Notes: generated by a model not told the origin, from the letters alone. Positions 47,261-56,798 are shown, counted from the stretch's first letter. The stretch: 64,000 nt of DNA from Sandaracinaceae bacterium (GCA_040218145.1 JAVJQK010000122.1:124001-188000), one strand, 5' to 3'. Numbers and translations: made by a program.

Positions 47261-48706
47261 ATGAAGCCTCGCCTCCGCTTCGCGCCCTCTCCCACCGGCT
47301 ACCTCCACATCGGCGGGGCGCGGTCCGCGCTCTACAACTGGCTCTGGGCCAGGAAGACGGGCGGCACCTTCGTGCTCCGCATCGAGGACACCGACCGCAA
47401 GCGCAGCACCGAGGAGAGCGTGCAGGCGATCTTCGACGCGCTGACCTGGCTCGGCCTCGACTGGGACGAGGGCCCCGGCAAGGGCGGCGATCACGGGCCC
47501 TACTTCCAGACCGAGCGGCTGGAGCTGTACCGGAAGCACGCCGACGCGCTGGTCGAGAGCGGCCACGCCTACCGCTGCTACGCGACCAAGGAGCAGCTCG
47601 CCGAGGCGCGCGAGGCGTTCCAGAAGGAGCACGGCCGCCAGGGCTTCAAGTACCCGGGCTGGTGGCGCGACAAGGGCCCGAGCGACTGGCCCGACGACCA
47701 GCCGTTCGTCTACCGGATCAAGGTTCCGAAGGAGGGCGCGACCGGCTGGGACGATCTCGTGAAGGGGCGCATCGAGATCGGGCACTCGGAGATGCAGGAC
47801 GAGGTCCTCCTCCGCTCCGACGGCGTGCCGCTCTACAACTTCGGCTGCGTGGTCGACGACCTCGAGATGGGCATCACGCTCGTCGCGCGGGGCGACGACC
47901 ACATGATCAACACGCCGGTGCAGCTCCTCCTCTACCAGGCGCTGGGCGCGGAGCCGCCGCAGTTCGCGCACATGCCGATGATCCTCGACGAGCGCGGCAA
48001 GAAGATGAGCAAGCGCGACGACGCGGGCTCGGTCGAGGTCTACGAGGACCGCGGCTTCGTGCCCGACGGCGTGGTGAACTACCTCGCGCGCCTCGGCTGG
48101 AGCCACGGGGACCAGGAGCTGTTCACGCGCGAGGAGCTGATCGAGGCGTTCGACTGGGCCTCGGTCGGCAAGGAGGGCGCGCGCTACGACGAGAAGAAGT
48201 TCCTCTCGGTCCAGGCGCACCACCTCCGCGAGATCCCCGGCCCCGCGCTGGCGAAGGCCGCCCTGCCCTTCGCGAAGAGGAACGGCCTCGAGATCGATCC
48301 TGGCGACCCGCGCCTCGTGCCGGCGGTCGAGACGGTGCGCCAGCGCGCCGAGACCCTCGTCGAGGTGGCCGACATGATCGACTACTACTTCCGCGAGACG
48401 CCGACGCCGGACGAGAAGGCGACGAAGAAGTTCCTGAAGGCCAAGTTCGCCGAGCCCGTGCGGAAGTACCGCGCGCTGCTCGCGGCCCAGGACGCGTTCG
48501 ACCGCGAGAGCCTCGAGGCCGTGACGAAGGCCTGGATGGAGAAGAACGACATCGGCTTCAAGGACTACGCCCAGGCGGTCCGCGTGTCGCTCAGCGGCCG
48601 CAGCGCCACGCCGGGGCTCTTCGAGGTGATGGAGGTGCTCGGCAAGGAGCGCTGCCTCGCGCGCCTCGACGCCGGCGTCGCCGCGATGGAAGCGCGCGCC
48701 GACTGA
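47261..48706 (+). CDS. gltX: Glutamyl-tRNA synthetase
   Basis: This is a 481-aa class I aminoacyl-tRNA synthetase. The HIGH motif reads HIGG (16-19) within FAPSPTGYLHIGGARSAL, and KMSKR is at 248-252. The C-terminal part is the helical anticodon-binding domain. It charges tRNA-Glu with glutamate. The start ATG 47261 gives the conserved N-terminal RFAPSPTG at the expected place. In a Myxococcota genome with a GatCAB route this enzyme might be non-discriminating; sequence alone does not decide. Confidence 0.95.
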   Translation: MKPRLRFAPSPTGYLHIGGARSALYNWLWARKTGGTFVLRIEDTDRKRSTEESVQAIFDALTWLGLDWDEGPGKGGDHGPYFQTERLELYRKHADALVESGHAYRCYATKEQLAEAREAFQKEHGRQGFKYPGWWRDKGPSDWPDDQPFVYRIKVPKEGATGWDDLVKGRIEIGHSEMQDEVLLRSDGVPLYNFGCVVDDLEMGITLVARGDDHMINTPVQLLLYQALGAEPPQFAHMPMILDERGKKMSKRDDAGSVEVYEDRGFVPDGVVNYLARLGWSHGDQELFTREELIEAFDWASVGKEGARYDEKKFLSVQAHHLREIPGPALAKAALPFAKRNGLEIDPGDPRLVPAVETVRQRAETLVEVADMIDYYFRETPTPDEKATKKFLKAKFAEPVRKYRALLAAQDAFDRESLEAVTKAWMEKNDIGFKDYAQAVRVSLSGRSATPGLFEVMEVLGKERCLARLDAGVAAMEARAD

Positions 48707-48714
48707 GCGGGCCC

Positions 48715-50310
48715 ATGGCGCGGCGGCGAAAGAAGCGGCGCGAGCCCGAAGCTCACCTCGCGCCGATCCCCACGTGGGTTGGCGCGGCGACCCGCGTGGC
48801 GTGGGTGCTCTTCGGCGCAGGCGCGCTGGCCGTCGCAGTGACCCAGGGCGAGCTGCCAGGCTTGATCGGCGCGGCCGTGATGCTCGCCGCGACGGGCCTC
48901 CGCATGCTCGCGCGGGTTCGGCGGGACGCGGACGCGCGCCGAGCCGGCGCCGGGGTCCCGACGGACGTCTGGAGCCTCCCGCTCGGCGTGCTCTTGATCG
49001 CCGGGGGCGCGGCTGGCCTCCTCTACCCAGCGCTCGTCGACGTCGAGACCTTCCGGGCCATCGTCGCGGCACACCCCTATGGCCCCTTCGTCTCCATCGG
49101 GCTGATCGTCTGCGGCCTGCTCACCCTGCTCGATCACCTCGACCGCGCCGCGCCGAGCGAGCCCGACTTCGCGGTCCCCGACCCGCCCTGGAACTTCTCC
49201 TGGGCCGGGTTCGGCGCGATGGTGGTGGCGCTGCTCCTCGCGGGCTGGGGCGCGCACGGCGTGCTCGAGGCGATGCAGCAGGAGGCGTCGCCGCCCGGCC
49301 TCGAGTACTCGTACATCGCCCTGGGCCTGGGCGTGGTCATGGCCTGCTCGCTCGGCTTCATCTTCCCCATGTGGGGGAGCGGGCGCTGCGGCCTCATCAG
49401 CCCCCACCAGCTCCTCATCGCCCCCGCCGCGTTCTTCGAGCCCCGCCTCTGGCGCAAGGTGCCGCTCGCGATGTTCCTCTACGAGTCGTGGGTCGAGCTC
49501 GACCGGGAGGCGTCGAAGGAGAAGGAGGCCCGCCGCGAGCAGGGGGAGTACGACTGGCGGCCGCTCGCGGTCTTCTGCCTGGGCGCCGTCTTCCTCTCCT
49601 TGATGGAGTACTTCGGCCACGGGCCCGACCTGCGCGATCTGATCGGGACGATGAACACCCCCGCGGAGGGTGAGGACGTCTCGGCGTTCTGGGCCCGCAT
49701 GAAGGAGATCCAGGACGGCCCGTTCGGGCGCCTGCTCTCGTTCATGTGGTGGTCCGGCTGGCGCCTGCTCGGCTTCTTCCTCCTGCCCGCGTTCGTGCTG
49801 AAGGTGATGCTCTCGGAGCGCATCGCCGACCACGGCCTGCAGGTCCGCGGCTTCACCGAGCACGCGTGGATCTACGGCCTCTTCCTCATCCCCGTCATCA
49901 TCGCGGTGGGCGTCGTCTCCTACGAGGAGAGCTTCAAGACGTATTACCCGTTCTACTCGGCGGCGTCGCGGAGCTGGTACGACTTCTGGGCCTGGGAGGC
50001 GCTCTACGCGGTGCAGTTCTTCTCGCTCGAATTCTTCTTCCGCGGCTTCTGGGTCAAGGCCTCCAAGTCGATGATGGGCAGCCACGCGATCTTCGCGATG
50101 GTCGTGCCCTACTGCATGATCCACTTCGGCAAGCCGATGCCCGAGACCCTCGCCGCCATCCTCGCCGGGGTCGTGCTCGGCACGCTCGCGCTGCGCACGC
50201 GGAGCATCTGGAGCGGCTTCTTGATCCATGTGACCGTCGCGATCAGCATGGACCTCGCGGCGCTGATGCAGACGACGGGGCTGCCCACGCGGTTCTGGCC
50301 GGACCTGTAG
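48715..50310 (+). CDS. CPBP-type (CAAX-like) intramembrane protease homologue
   Basis: This is a 531-aa membrane protein starting 8 bp after gltX. It has a long basic N-terminal stretch ([12 protein letters not shown]), about ten hydrophobic helices, and in the C-terminal quarter the CPBP motifs: LEFFFRGF (Glu439, Arg443), [10 protein letters not shown] and [11 protein letters not shown]. The usual motif 1 is EExxxR; here the first Glu is Leu, so activity is uncertain. Known members cleave membrane-anchored substrates or process signal peptides. The first 300 residues are a long N-terminal extension not typical of the family. Confidence 0.75.
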   Translation: MARRRKKRREPEAHLAPIPTWVGAATRVAWVLFGAGALAVAVTQGELPGLIGAAVMLAATGLRMLARVRRDADARRAGAGVPTDVWSLPLGVLLIAGGAAGLLYPALVDVETFRAIVAAHPYGPFVSIGLIVCGLLTLLDHLDRAAPSEPDFAVPDPPWNFSWAGFGAMVVALLLAGWGAHGVLEAMQQEASPPGLEYSYIALGLGVVMACSLGFIFPMWGSGRCGLISPHQLLIAPAAFFEPRLWRKVPLAMFLYESWVELDREASKEKEARREQGEYDWRPLAVFCLGAVFLSLMEYFGHGPDLRDLIGTMNTPAEGEDVSAFWARMKEIQDGPFGRLLSFMWWSGWRLLGFFLLPAFVLKVMLSERIADHGLQVRGFTEHAWIYGLFLIPVIIAVGVVSYEESFKTYYPFYSAASRSWYDFWAWEALYAVQFFSLEFFFRGFWVKASKSMMGSHAIFAMVVPYCMIHFGKPMPETLAAILAGVVLGTLALRTRSIWSGFLIHVTVAISMDLAALMQTTGLPTRFWPDL

Positions 50311-50352
50311 CTCCCGTGACCCCGGGAGCGCCCGCGCGCTACCCTGGTACGC

Positions 50353-52029
50353 ATGAGGCTCTCGAAGTTTGGGAGGGCGCTCGGTTGGGTGCTGATGGTC
50401 GCGGGGTGCGCCTCCGAGGGTGAGCTGGTGGTCGACCTGGTGACCGACCTCCGCCCGGGGGTCGAGATCGTCTCCGCGGTGGCCGAGGTCTACGCAGGGC
50501 CGCAGCGCGGTGAGGTGATCGGCGCGACGGCGCCCCGCCCGATGACCGCCGATCTCGATCTCGTCGGCGGGACCCGCGTGGGCCAGCTGAGCGGCGTCCC
50601 CTTCGGCGCCCATCTCGTGCGCGTCTCGCTCCAGGACGCGGCCGGCGAGGAGGTCGCGGAGGGTCTCGTGGTGGTGAGCCTCGACGCGCCAGCGAGGGCG
50701 GTGACCGTGCGAGTCACGCGGGACTGCCTGGACGTGAGCTGTCCCGACGACGGCAGCCCCACCGCCGTCGCGTGTCTGGGCGGCGCCTGCGTCGAGCCGA
50801 CGTGCAGCCCGGAGACCCCCGAGACGTGCCCCGAGCCAGAGTGCGCGGCGGACGCCGACTGCCCGAGCGACGGGTGCGTGGTCGGACGGTGCGAGATGGG
50901 CGTGTGCTTCGCGCGCGCGGACGACGCGCAGTGCAGCGTCGGCAGCTGTCACCCCACCCGGGGCTGCGAAGGATGGTCTTCGCTCAGCGTCGGCGAGAAC
51001 CAGGGGTGCGCCATCCTCGATGGGACCGCGTGGTGCTGGGGCGCGCAGCTCGGCGGGGTCGTGTCGGTCCCCACGCAGGTCGAGGGGCTGCCCTCGGGCG
51101 TCACGCAGGTCAGCGCGGGCTGGGCTCACGCCTGCGCCATCGCCGAGGGGCGCGCGTTCTGTTGGGGCAGCGGGGAGGACGGGGAGCTCGGCGACGGCGC
51201 CGCGCGCTCGAGCCGCGCCGCGGTAGAGGTGTCGCTCTCGCCTCCGGTGGCCGAGATCTCCGCCGGAGACGGCGCCACCTGCGCGATCGCGGGCGGAGGG
51301 CCCTTCTGCTGGGGTCAGGACAGCTACGGGCGGATCGGCAACGGGCCCACACTTGGAGAGACGAGCGAGCCCGGTCCCCTCGACATGCCGGCCGAGGACG
51401 CGGACCTCGCCGTCAGCGTGACCGCCTCGGGCGACAAGGGCTGCGTGCGCCTCTCCGACGGGCGCGCCTCCTGCTGGGGCCACAACGACAGCAGCGTGTC
51501 CATCGGCGTCGGTGAGATCATGCAGGATGTCTTTCAGTCACCCGCGGAGATCCTCGCCACCGACGTGGCGCGCCTCGCCGTCGGCGGCTGGCACACGTGC
51601 GCGCTCTCCCGCGCGGGCGCGGTCTCGTGCTGGGGCGACGGCCGCCGCGGCATGCTCGGCGACGGGCAGGAGAGCAACAGCGGAGAGCCGGTCACGCCCA
51701 TCGGCCTCGACGACGGAGTCACGGCGCTCGCGGTCGGCACGAACACGTTCGAGCTGGACGCGACTTGCGCGATCCGCGCCGGACAGGTTCTGTGCTTCGG
51801 CTCCGGCTGGGGAGGTCGCCTCGGCGTGGGCAGCACGGACAACGCGCTCGAGCCCGTGGCGCACACGAGCTTGCCGGCGGACGCGGTCGACGTCGGCGTC
51901 GGGCGAGCCCACGCCTGCGCCTTGCTCGTGGACGGCAGCATCCACTGCTGGGGCCGCGGCAACGAGGGCCAGCTCGGCGACGGGACCATGACGACCTCGC
52001 TCGAAGCCGTCCGCGTCGTCGCCCCGTGA
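50353..52029 (+). CDS. RCC1-repeat lipoprotein
   Basis: This is a 558-aa lipoprotein with lipobox VAGC. After a beta-rich section (25-115) and a Cys-rich section (about 125-205), seven RCC1-type repeats follow, each with the pattern (C)xWGxxxxGxLGxG: [57 protein letters not shown] and [12 protein letters not shown]. They should form a seven-bladed propeller exposed at the outer membrane. Such proteins are abundant in myxobacteria and of unknown function. The Cys next to each Trp is unusual and could make regular disulfides. Confidence 0.85.
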   Translation: MRLSKFGRALGWVLMVAGCASEGELVVDLVTDLRPGVEIVSAVAEVYAGPQRGEVIGATAPRPMTADLDLVGGTRVGQLSGVPFGAHLVRVSLQDAAGEEVAEGLVVVSLDAPARAVTVRVTRDCLDVSCPDDGSPTAVACLGGACVEPTCSPETPETCPEPECAADADCPSDGCVVGRCEMGVCFARADDAQCSVGSCHPTRGCEGWSSLSVGENQGCAILDGTAWCWGAQLGGVVSVPTQVEGLPSGVTQVSAGWAHACAIAEGRAFCWGSGEDGELGDGAARSSRAAVEVSLSPPVAEISAGDGATCAIAGGGPFCWGQDSYGRIGNGPTLGETSEPGPLDMPAEDADLAVSVTASGDKGCVRLSDGRASCWGHNDSSVSIGVGEIMQDVFQSPAEILATDVARLAVGGWHTCALSRAGAVSCWGDGRRGMLGDGQESNSGEPVTPIGLDDGVTALAVGTNTFELDATCAIRAGQVLCFGSGWGGRLGVGSTDNALEPVAHTSLPADAVDVGVGRAHACALLVDGSIHCWGRGNEGQLGDGTMTTSLEAVRVVAP

Positions 52030-52102
52030 GTCGCGCGGCTCGGCCACTGGGATGACCAGCTCCGGCATTGCGCAGCGGCGTGACGCGAGCGACGCTGTTC
52101 GC

Positions 52103-52447
52103 ATGCGAATCAGAGCCCGCGCGACCTTCGCAGCCTGCCTCGCCGCCGGCGCCCTCCTCGCCTCCACCGCGCTCGCCGATCCCCCGCGGCGCGTGGCGAT
52201 CCGCGTCGACGAGCGGGGCTACCACCCTGGCAGCGTCGAGGTCGAGCGGGGCGAGACGGTCACGCTGGTGTTCACGCGCACGAGCGAGCGCGGCTGCGGA
52301 GGCACGCTCGTGATCCCGAGCCGCGACCTGCGGCGCTCGCTCCCGGTCGGAGAGGCGGTCGCGGTGACGCTGGAGGTGGGCGAGCGCGACCGGATCGCGT
52401 TCACCTGCGGCATGGGCATGTACCGGGGCGCGCTGGTCGTGCGCTGA
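52103..52447 (+). CDS. Small periplasmic cupredoxin
   Basis: This is 114 aa from ATG 52103 (ATG 52052 would add 17 residues before the signal peptide). A signal peptide ends at STALA, and one cupredoxin-like beta sandwich follows, with ERGCGGTLVIP and a closing FTCGMGMYRGALVV. The C and CGMGM cluster supplies likely copper ligands (Cys, Cys, Met). The family is EfeO-like or plastocyanin-like, and a paralogue is encoded at 54063. It probably binds copper in the periplasm. Confidence 0.8.
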   Translation: MRIRARATFAACLAAGALLASTALADPPRRVAIRVDERGYHPGSVEVERGETVTLVFTRTSERGCGGTLVIPSRDLRRSLPVGEAVAVTLEVGERDRIAFTCGMGMYRGALVVR

Positions 52448-52450
52448 GAG

Positions 52451-52954
52451 GTGCGGGCCGCGACGGCGTGTTTGCTCCTCTCGCTGGCCTGCCGCGGTCC
52501 CGTCGAGCCGCTGCGCCCGCCCCCGCGAGACGCGGGCGATCCGCTCCCCACGGTGGGCGGACGGTGCGAGCCGTGGCCGGCGTCGCAGTACAACACGAGC
52601 CTGATGATGCCCGGGCGCGCCTGCCTGGGCTGCCACGGTGAAGATCCGAGCGACCGCGGCTTGCTCACCGTCGCGGGCACCGTCTTCGCCGACGTCCGAC
52701 AGGAGGACGACTGTCCGGGCGTCGACGGCGCGGAGGTGGAGCTGACCGACGCGGCGGGTCGGCGGGTGCGGCTGCCGACGAACCTGGCGGGGAACTTCTA
52801 CCTGCGCACGCCGGTCGTGTTTCCGCTGCGGGCCCGCGTGATCGCGGGCGGCCGCGTCCGGGCGATGGAGGACGACGTGGAGCACGGCGACTGCAACGCG
52901 TGTCACACCGCCAGCGGCGAGGCCGACGCGCCCGGGCGGATCGTCCGACCGTAA
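52451..52954 (+). CDS. Small lipoprotein with two CxxCH motifs
   Basis: This is a 167-aa protein from GTG 52451, 3 bp after the cupredoxin stop, so probably co-transcribed. The signal peptide with Cys near residue 14 (SLAC) suggests a lipoprotein. It has CLGCH (about 58-62) and CNACH (about 149-153), so it may be a dihaem cytochrome. A middle region (GTVFADVRQEDDCPGV, AGRRVRLPTNLAGNFYL) resembles a carboxypeptidase-regulatory beta fold. The gene's TAA stop forms part of the -35 element of the downstream promoter. Confidence 0.72.
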   Translation: MRAATACLLLSLACRGPVEPLRPPPRDAGDPLPTVGGRCEPWPASQYNTSLMMPGRACLGCHGEDPSDRGLLTVAGTVFADVRQEDDCPGVDGAEVELTDAAGRRVRLPTNLAGNFYLRTPVVFPLRARVIAGGRVRAMEDDVEHGDCNACHTASGEADAPGRIVRP

Positions 52955-52975
52955 GCTCGCCCCGCTCGATGCGTC
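52950..52975 (+). promoter_or_regulatory. ECF-type promoter CGTAAG-N16-CGTC upstream of copZ
   Basis: CGTAAG at 52950-52955 and CGTC at 52972-52975, spacer 16. It matches three other elements in this island with the same spacer. The gene start is 45 bp beyond the -10 element. Confidence 0.65.
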
Positions 52976-53020
52976 CTCGGGGGGAGGCCACTTCGGCCCA
53001 CTCACTGGAGGAACGACGTC

Positions 53021-53248
53021 ATGTGCACCACGAACGAACGACGAGAGATCACCCTGGACGTGCAGGGCATGACCTGCGCCACCTGCGCTCAGCGCGTCTC
53101 CGGGGCGCTGCGCGCCGTGGACGGCGTGCTGGAGGTGCAGGTCCATGTGCGCGAGGGCCGGGCGACGGTCTCGCACTCCGGGGCGTCCACCGACGCGCTC
53201 ATCCACGCGCTCGAGCGCGTCGGCTACACCGCGGCCCAGGCGGCCTGA
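53021..53248 (+). CDS. copZ: Heavy-metal-associated copper chaperone
   Basis: This 75-aa single HMA domain has the metal motif GMTCATC (about 17-23) and the beta-alpha-beta pattern of CopZ/Atx1-type proteins. The start has GGAGG nine bases upstream. It should carry Cu(I) in the cytoplasm to the CopA-like ATPase encoded on the other strand. It is under the CGTAAG-N16-CGTC promoter. Confidence 0.88.
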   Translation: MCTTNERREITLDVQGMTCATCAQRVSGALRAVDGVLEVQVHVREGRATVSHSGASTDALIHALERVGYTAAQAA

Positions 53249-53321
53249 GCCTCCCTGGCCTTCGACTCGACGAGGCGCCCCGGGCCAGTGGCTCGGGGCG
53301 CCTCGTCGCGTGGGCTGCGAT

Positions 53322-53975
53322 CTATCGTCCGCAAGTACAGTCGACGCAGCCGCGGCTCGCGCACGCGCCGCACGTGGCGGTGACCTTCTCGCGCAAGGCG
53401 GCCCGCGCTCGGAAGACACGCACGCCGGCGTTGTTGCTCGTGATCCCCTCCTCGGCGGCGTAGTCCTTGACCGCGACGCCTTCGACGTCGATGCGGCGGA
53501 TGGCGGCCGAGTACTCAGGCTTCAGCTCGTCCGCGATGGCCGCGACGCAGCGGCAGATCTGGTCGTGCGTCTCGCGCCCCGCGCGAGCGACCTCCAGCTC
53601 GGTGGCGAACGCCTCGAGGGCGCGGCGCGAGGCGCCTCCGCGTCGCGCGTGGTCCGTGCTGGCGTTCCGGAGCGTGCGATAGAACCAGGCCACCGCCGCT
53701 CCCGGGTCTCGGAGATCGGCGAGCTTGTCGAGGCTTCGGACGAACGCGTCCTGCAGGATGTCCTGCGCGAGGGCGCGGTCCCCGAGCCTCCGCTCCAGGA
53801 AGCCCAGGAACTCGGGCTGGCGCGCCGCGAGCGCCGTCGCGAGCTCGGTCGGCGTCGGCCGCTCGGATGTGGGCCGCTCGGAGGTGCGCCGCTCGGGCAT
53901 GACGTCGTTCTCCTCGAATCCAATCTGGGGCTTCGGCGCGGCTCCGCGCAAGGGTGCATCGTGGCTCGAACGCAT
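53322..53975 (-). CDS. corE: CorE-type ECF sigma factor with Cys-rich C-terminal domain
   Basis: This is a 217-aa sigma-70 family protein from ATG 53975, chosen because GAGGAGG precedes it and a CGTC -10 element ends only about 24 bp upstream; ATG 53900 is a second candidate, also with a Shine-Dalgarno. Region 2 (RALAQDILQDAFVRSLDKLAD) and region 4 (VKDYAAEEGITSNNAGVRVFRARAAL) are ECF-like. The C-terminal tail holds CxxCx4CxxCxC (202-215, CGACASRGCVDCTC). In Myxococcus xanthus, CorE uses such a Cys-rich tail to sense copper directly, without an anti-sigma factor. This gene probably does the same and is the regulator of the surrounding copper genes. Confidence 0.87.
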   Translation of the reverse strand: MRSSHDAPLRGAAPKPQIGFEENDVMPERRTSERPTSERPTPTELATALAARQPEFLGFLERRLGDRALAQDILQDAFVRSLDKLADLRDPGAAVAWFYRTLRNASTDHARRGGASRRALEAFATELEVARAGRETHDQICRCVAAIADELKPEYSAAIRRIDVEGVAVKDYAAEEGITSNNAGVRVFRARAALREKVTATCGACASRGCVDCTCGR

Positions 53976-53998
53976 GGCGACCTCCTCTGTCCCGAGCG

Positions 53999-54024
53999 GA
54001 CGGAGGAGGTCGCCGGTCATTACA
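53999..54024 (-). promoter_or_regulatory. ECF-type promoter TGTAAT-N16-CGTC upstream of the sigma factor
   Basis: The minus strand reads TGTAAT (54019-54024) with CGTC (53999-54002), spacer 16. It implies autoregulation. The Shine-Dalgarno of ATG 53975 would lie within a very short leader. Confidence 0.65.
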
Positions 54025-54050
54025 CCCGTCATTACACCCGTCACTACACC
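54019..54050. repeat. Three 12-bp direct repeats at the sigma-factor promoter
   Basis: ATTACACCCGTC, ATTACACCCGTC and ACTACACC (truncated) occur at a 12-bp period. The first copy is the -35 element of the sigma-factor promoter, and the others lie upstream of it on the minus strand. They may be extra binding sites or simple duplication of the -35 element. Confidence 0.65.
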
Positions 54051-54062
54051 CCGGGGGGGCGC

Positions 54063-54416
54063 CTATCGCGGCAGAACGACGATCGCGCCGCGGATCATGC
54101 CCATCCCGCATCGGAACGCGTACTCCCCGGGGGACAGCGCGGGCAGCTCGACCACGGTGGCGCGGTTCAGCGCCAGGGTGCGGCGGATGCCCAGCTCGGG
54201 GAAGACGACGTCCGCCACGCAGGGCGACGGGTCGCGACGCAGGAAGCGGAGGCGCACGCGCTCGCCGACCCGCACCGAGACCCGATCCGGTCGGTACGCG
54301 CCGTCGACGATGATCTCGATCTCCCGGACCTCGTCCGCGTACGCGAGCTCGGCGGCGCCCGCGAGGCCCAGCGCCAGGGCGCCAGCCAGCCACGGAAAGT
54401 TGGTGACCTTCTTCAT
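54063..54416 (-). CDS. Small periplasmic cupredoxin (paralogue)
   Basis: This is a 117-aa protein from ATG 54416, with AAAGGAG upstream. It has a signal peptide (to about LAYA) and a cupredoxin domain with CVADVVFPELGI and a closing AFRCGMGMIRGAIVV. It closely resembles the cupredoxin at 52103. It lies 31 bp after the CopA gene on the same strand, so it is co-transcribed with it. The Cys and CGMGM ligand set is typical of copper-binding EfeO-like proteins. Confidence 0.82.
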   Translation of the reverse strand: MKKVTNFPWLAGALALGLAGAAELAYADEVREIEIIVDGAYRPDRVSVRVGERVRLRFLRRDPSPCVADVVFPELGIRRTLALNRATVVELPALSPGEYAFRCGMGMIRGAIVVLPR

Positions 54417-54447
54417 GAGAGACTCCTTTCGATCGGTTGCAGACGCC

Positions 54448-56739
54448 TCATCCCGCGAACCGCCGGAGCCGGAGCGAGCTGAGGAGGACGGAGACACTCG
54501 AGAGCGACATGGCGGCGCTCGCGAGCACGGGGGAGAGCAGCCAGCCCGTCCACCCGTAGAAGAGGCCGGCCGCGATCGGGATCCCGACCAGGTTGTAGAT
54601 GAAGGCCCAGAACAGGTTCTGGCGGATGGTGCGCAGGGTGGCGCGCGCCAGGCGGAGCGCGGTGGGGAGCTTGGCCAGGCCGCCGCTCGCGAGCGCGATG
54701 TCGGCGGCCGCGACCGCGACGTCCGCGCCCGAGCCGAGCGCGACGCCGACGTCGGCCCCGGCGAGCGCGGGGGCGTCATTGACGCCGTCCCCCACCATCG
54801 CGACCCGCCGGCCGAGCCTTCGCTCCTCGGCGACCACGGCCGCCTTGCCTTCGGGCTTCACCCCGGCGATCACACGCTCGATGCCGAGCTCCGCCGCGAC
54901 CGCGCGCGCGGTCCCCTCTCGGTCCCCGGTGAGCATCGCGACGTCGATGCCCATGGACCGGAGGGCGGACACCACACCGCTGGCGCTCGCGCTGGGTCGG
55001 TCCGCGACCGCGACCATGCCCGCGAGCGCGCCGTCCACGGCGACGAAGGACGGGGTGCGCCCACCGGCCGCGAGCGCTTCGGCGGCCGCCTCGAGGTCGG
55101 CCGTTTCGACGCCCGCGAGGGCGAGCCAGTCGGCGGTGCCCACCCGCACCCGGCGGCCGCTCACCTCGGCTTCGACCCCGAGGCCCGGGCGGCTCGCGAA
55201 CCCGACCGGGCTGACGACGCGGGCGCCACGATCCCTCGCACCTTGCACGAGCGCCCGCGCGATGGGGTGCTCGCTCTCGCTCTCCACGGAGGCGACCAGC
55301 GCGAGCAGCTCGGCCGCGTCGAACCCCTCCACGCCGATGACGTCCGTCAGGCGGGGTTGGCCCTCGGTGAGGGTGCCCGTCTTGTCGAGGAGCACGGTGT
55401 CCACGCGGCTGGCCGCCTCGAGCACCGCGCCGCCGCGCACCAGCACCCCCAGCTCCGCGCCGCGGCCGGTCCCGACCGCGATGGCGGCGGGCGTGGCCAG
55501 CCCGAGCGCGCAGGGGCAGGCGATCACGAGCACGGCCACGAAGCGCTCGACGGCCGTCGCGAGGCCGGTGGCCGTCGGGTCCATGAAGAGCCAGACGCCG
55601 AAGGTGATGGCGGCGACGACGAGGACCGCGGGCACGAAGTACGCGCTCACCACGTCGGCTAGACGCGCGATCGGAGCCTTCGACCCCTGCGCCTGGCGCA
55701 CGGCCTCGACGATGCGGGCGAGGGCGCTGTCCGCGCCGAGCGAGCCCACGCGGACCGTGAGGGAGCCGCTCTGGTTGAGCGTGCCGCCGAACACCGGATC
55801 GCCCGCCTCCTTGTCGACGGGCAGACTCTCCCCGGTCAGCATCGACTCGTCGACGGCGGAGCTCCCCCGCATCACCTGACCGTCCGCGGGCAGGCGCTCA
55901 CCGGGTCTGACGAGCACGAGGTCGTCCAGGGCCAGCGCCGTGACGGGGACCTCCTCCACGCCCTCTCGCCCGAGCCGACGCGCGGAGGAGGGCTGGAGCG
56001 CCACGAGCCCCCGCACCGCATCGGAGAGGCGCTTCTTGGCGCGCCCTTCGAGCACCTTGCCGAGGAGGACGAAGGTGAGGATCGCCCCCGCGGCCTCGAA
56101 GTACACGTGCGGCACCGCTCCGTGCTCGGCGTGCGGGAAGAGCTGCGGCGCGACCACCGCGACGAACGAGTACGCGAAGGCCGCGCCCGTCCCCATGGCC
56201 ACCAGCGTGTTCATGTCGCTGGTGCGGTGCTTCGCCGCGATCCACGCGAGGCGGAAGAAGCGACGGCCCGGACCGAGCACGACCACGCTCGCGAGCACGA
56301 GCTGGAGCGCGCGACCCAGCGGCCCGTCGGCGCCGGGGATCGCGCCGTGGGACATGCCGAGCACCAGCAGGGGGATCGTGAGGGTCATGGCCACGAAGAA
56401 GTCGCGGTAGAGAGCCTTGCGCTCGCGCTCCTCGGCCGCCTCGCCTTCGTCGGCGCGCTCCGTCGGCGTCTCCTGCCGCGCGACGGGCACGGAGTAGCCG
56501 GCGGCCTCGACCGCGCGGGCCAGCGCCGCGGGGTCGGTGCGAGCTGGGTCGTAGGTCACCGTCGCTCGCTCGGTCGCGAAGTTGACGGCCGCCTGCGACA
56601 CGCCGTCGACGTCCGACAGGGCGCGCTCCACGCGGCGCACACAGCTCGCGCAGTTCATCCCGGCGATCGGCAAGAGGCAGACCTCGCCCTCGCTCTCGGC
56701 GGGCCCTGTGCTCGCCGGCATTTGCATCGTTCCTTGCAT
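54448..56739 (-). CDS. copA: Copper-exporting P-type ATPase
   Basis: This is a 763-aa P1B-type ATPase. The single N-terminal HMA domain has GMNCASC (27-33). It carries the CPC motif (408-410), DKTGTLT (Asp452), SEHPIARA and [10 protein letters not shown]. It exports Cu(I) from the cytoplasm. Eight hydrophobic segments are in the expected places. The start ATG 56739 has GGAGG at four to five bases upstream. The promoter CGTAAT-N16-CGTC directly precedes it, with its -35 overlapping the stop of the multicopper oxidase gene. Confidence 0.93.
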   Translation of the reverse strand: MQGTMQMPASTGPAESEGEVCLLPIAGMNCASCVRRVERALSDVDGVSQAAVNFATERATVTYDPARTDPAALARAVEAAGYSVPVARQETPTERADEGEAAEERERKALYRDFFVAMTLTIPLLVLGMSHGAIPGADGPLGRALQLVLASVVVLGPGRRFFRLAWIAAKHRTSDMNTLVAMGTGAAFAYSFVAVVAPQLFPHAEHGAVPHVYFEAAGAILTFVLLGKVLEGRAKKRLSDAVRGLVALQPSSARRLGREGVEEVPVTALALDDLVLVRPGERLPADGQVMRGSSAVDESMLTGESLPVDKEAGDPVFGGTLNQSGSLTVRVGSLGADSALARIVEAVRQAQGSKAPIARLADVVSAYFVPAVLVVAAITFGVWLFMDPTATGLATAVERFVAVLVIACPCALGLATPAAIAVGTGRGAELGVLVRGGAVLEAASRVDTVLLDKTGTLTEGQPRLTDVIGVEGFDAAELLALVASVESESEHPIARALVQGARDRGARVVSPVGFASRPGLGVEAEVSGRRVRVGTADWLALAGVETADLEAAAEALAAGGRTPSFVAVDGALAGMVAVADRPSASASGVVSALRSMGIDVAMLTGDREGTARAVAAELGIERVIAGVKPEGKAAVVAEERRLGRRVAMVGDGVNDAPALAGADVGVALGSGADVAVAAADIALASGGLAKLPTALRLARATLRTIRQNLFWAFIYNLVGIPIAAGLFYGWTGWLLSPVLASAAMSLSSVSVLLSSLRLRRFAG

Positions 56740-56772
56740 GTGTCCTCCACTCGTCTCGGGGTCCGAGGAGAA

Positions 56773-56798
56773 GACGCAGCGGGCGGCGGCGCATTACG
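56773..56798 (-). promoter_or_regulatory. ECF-type promoter CGTAAT-N16-CGTC upstream of copA
   Basis: CGTAAT (56793-56798) and CGTC (56773-56776) on the minus strand, spacer 16. The TAA of the upstream multicopper oxidase gene is built into the -35 element, so copA can be transcribed separately from the operon above it. Confidence 0.65.

Noticed and set aside
52029-52103. A copper-type promoter before the first cupredoxin gene
   Set aside because: No GTAA-N16-CGTC pair is present in the sequence upstream of ATG 52103; the gene may be driven by something else.
53976-54044. Extended N-terminus of the sigma factor (MTGVMTGVMTG start)
   Set aside because: It is a translation of the 12-bp DNA repeats and would place the promoter inside the coding region; ATG 53975 has a strong Shine-Dalgarno.
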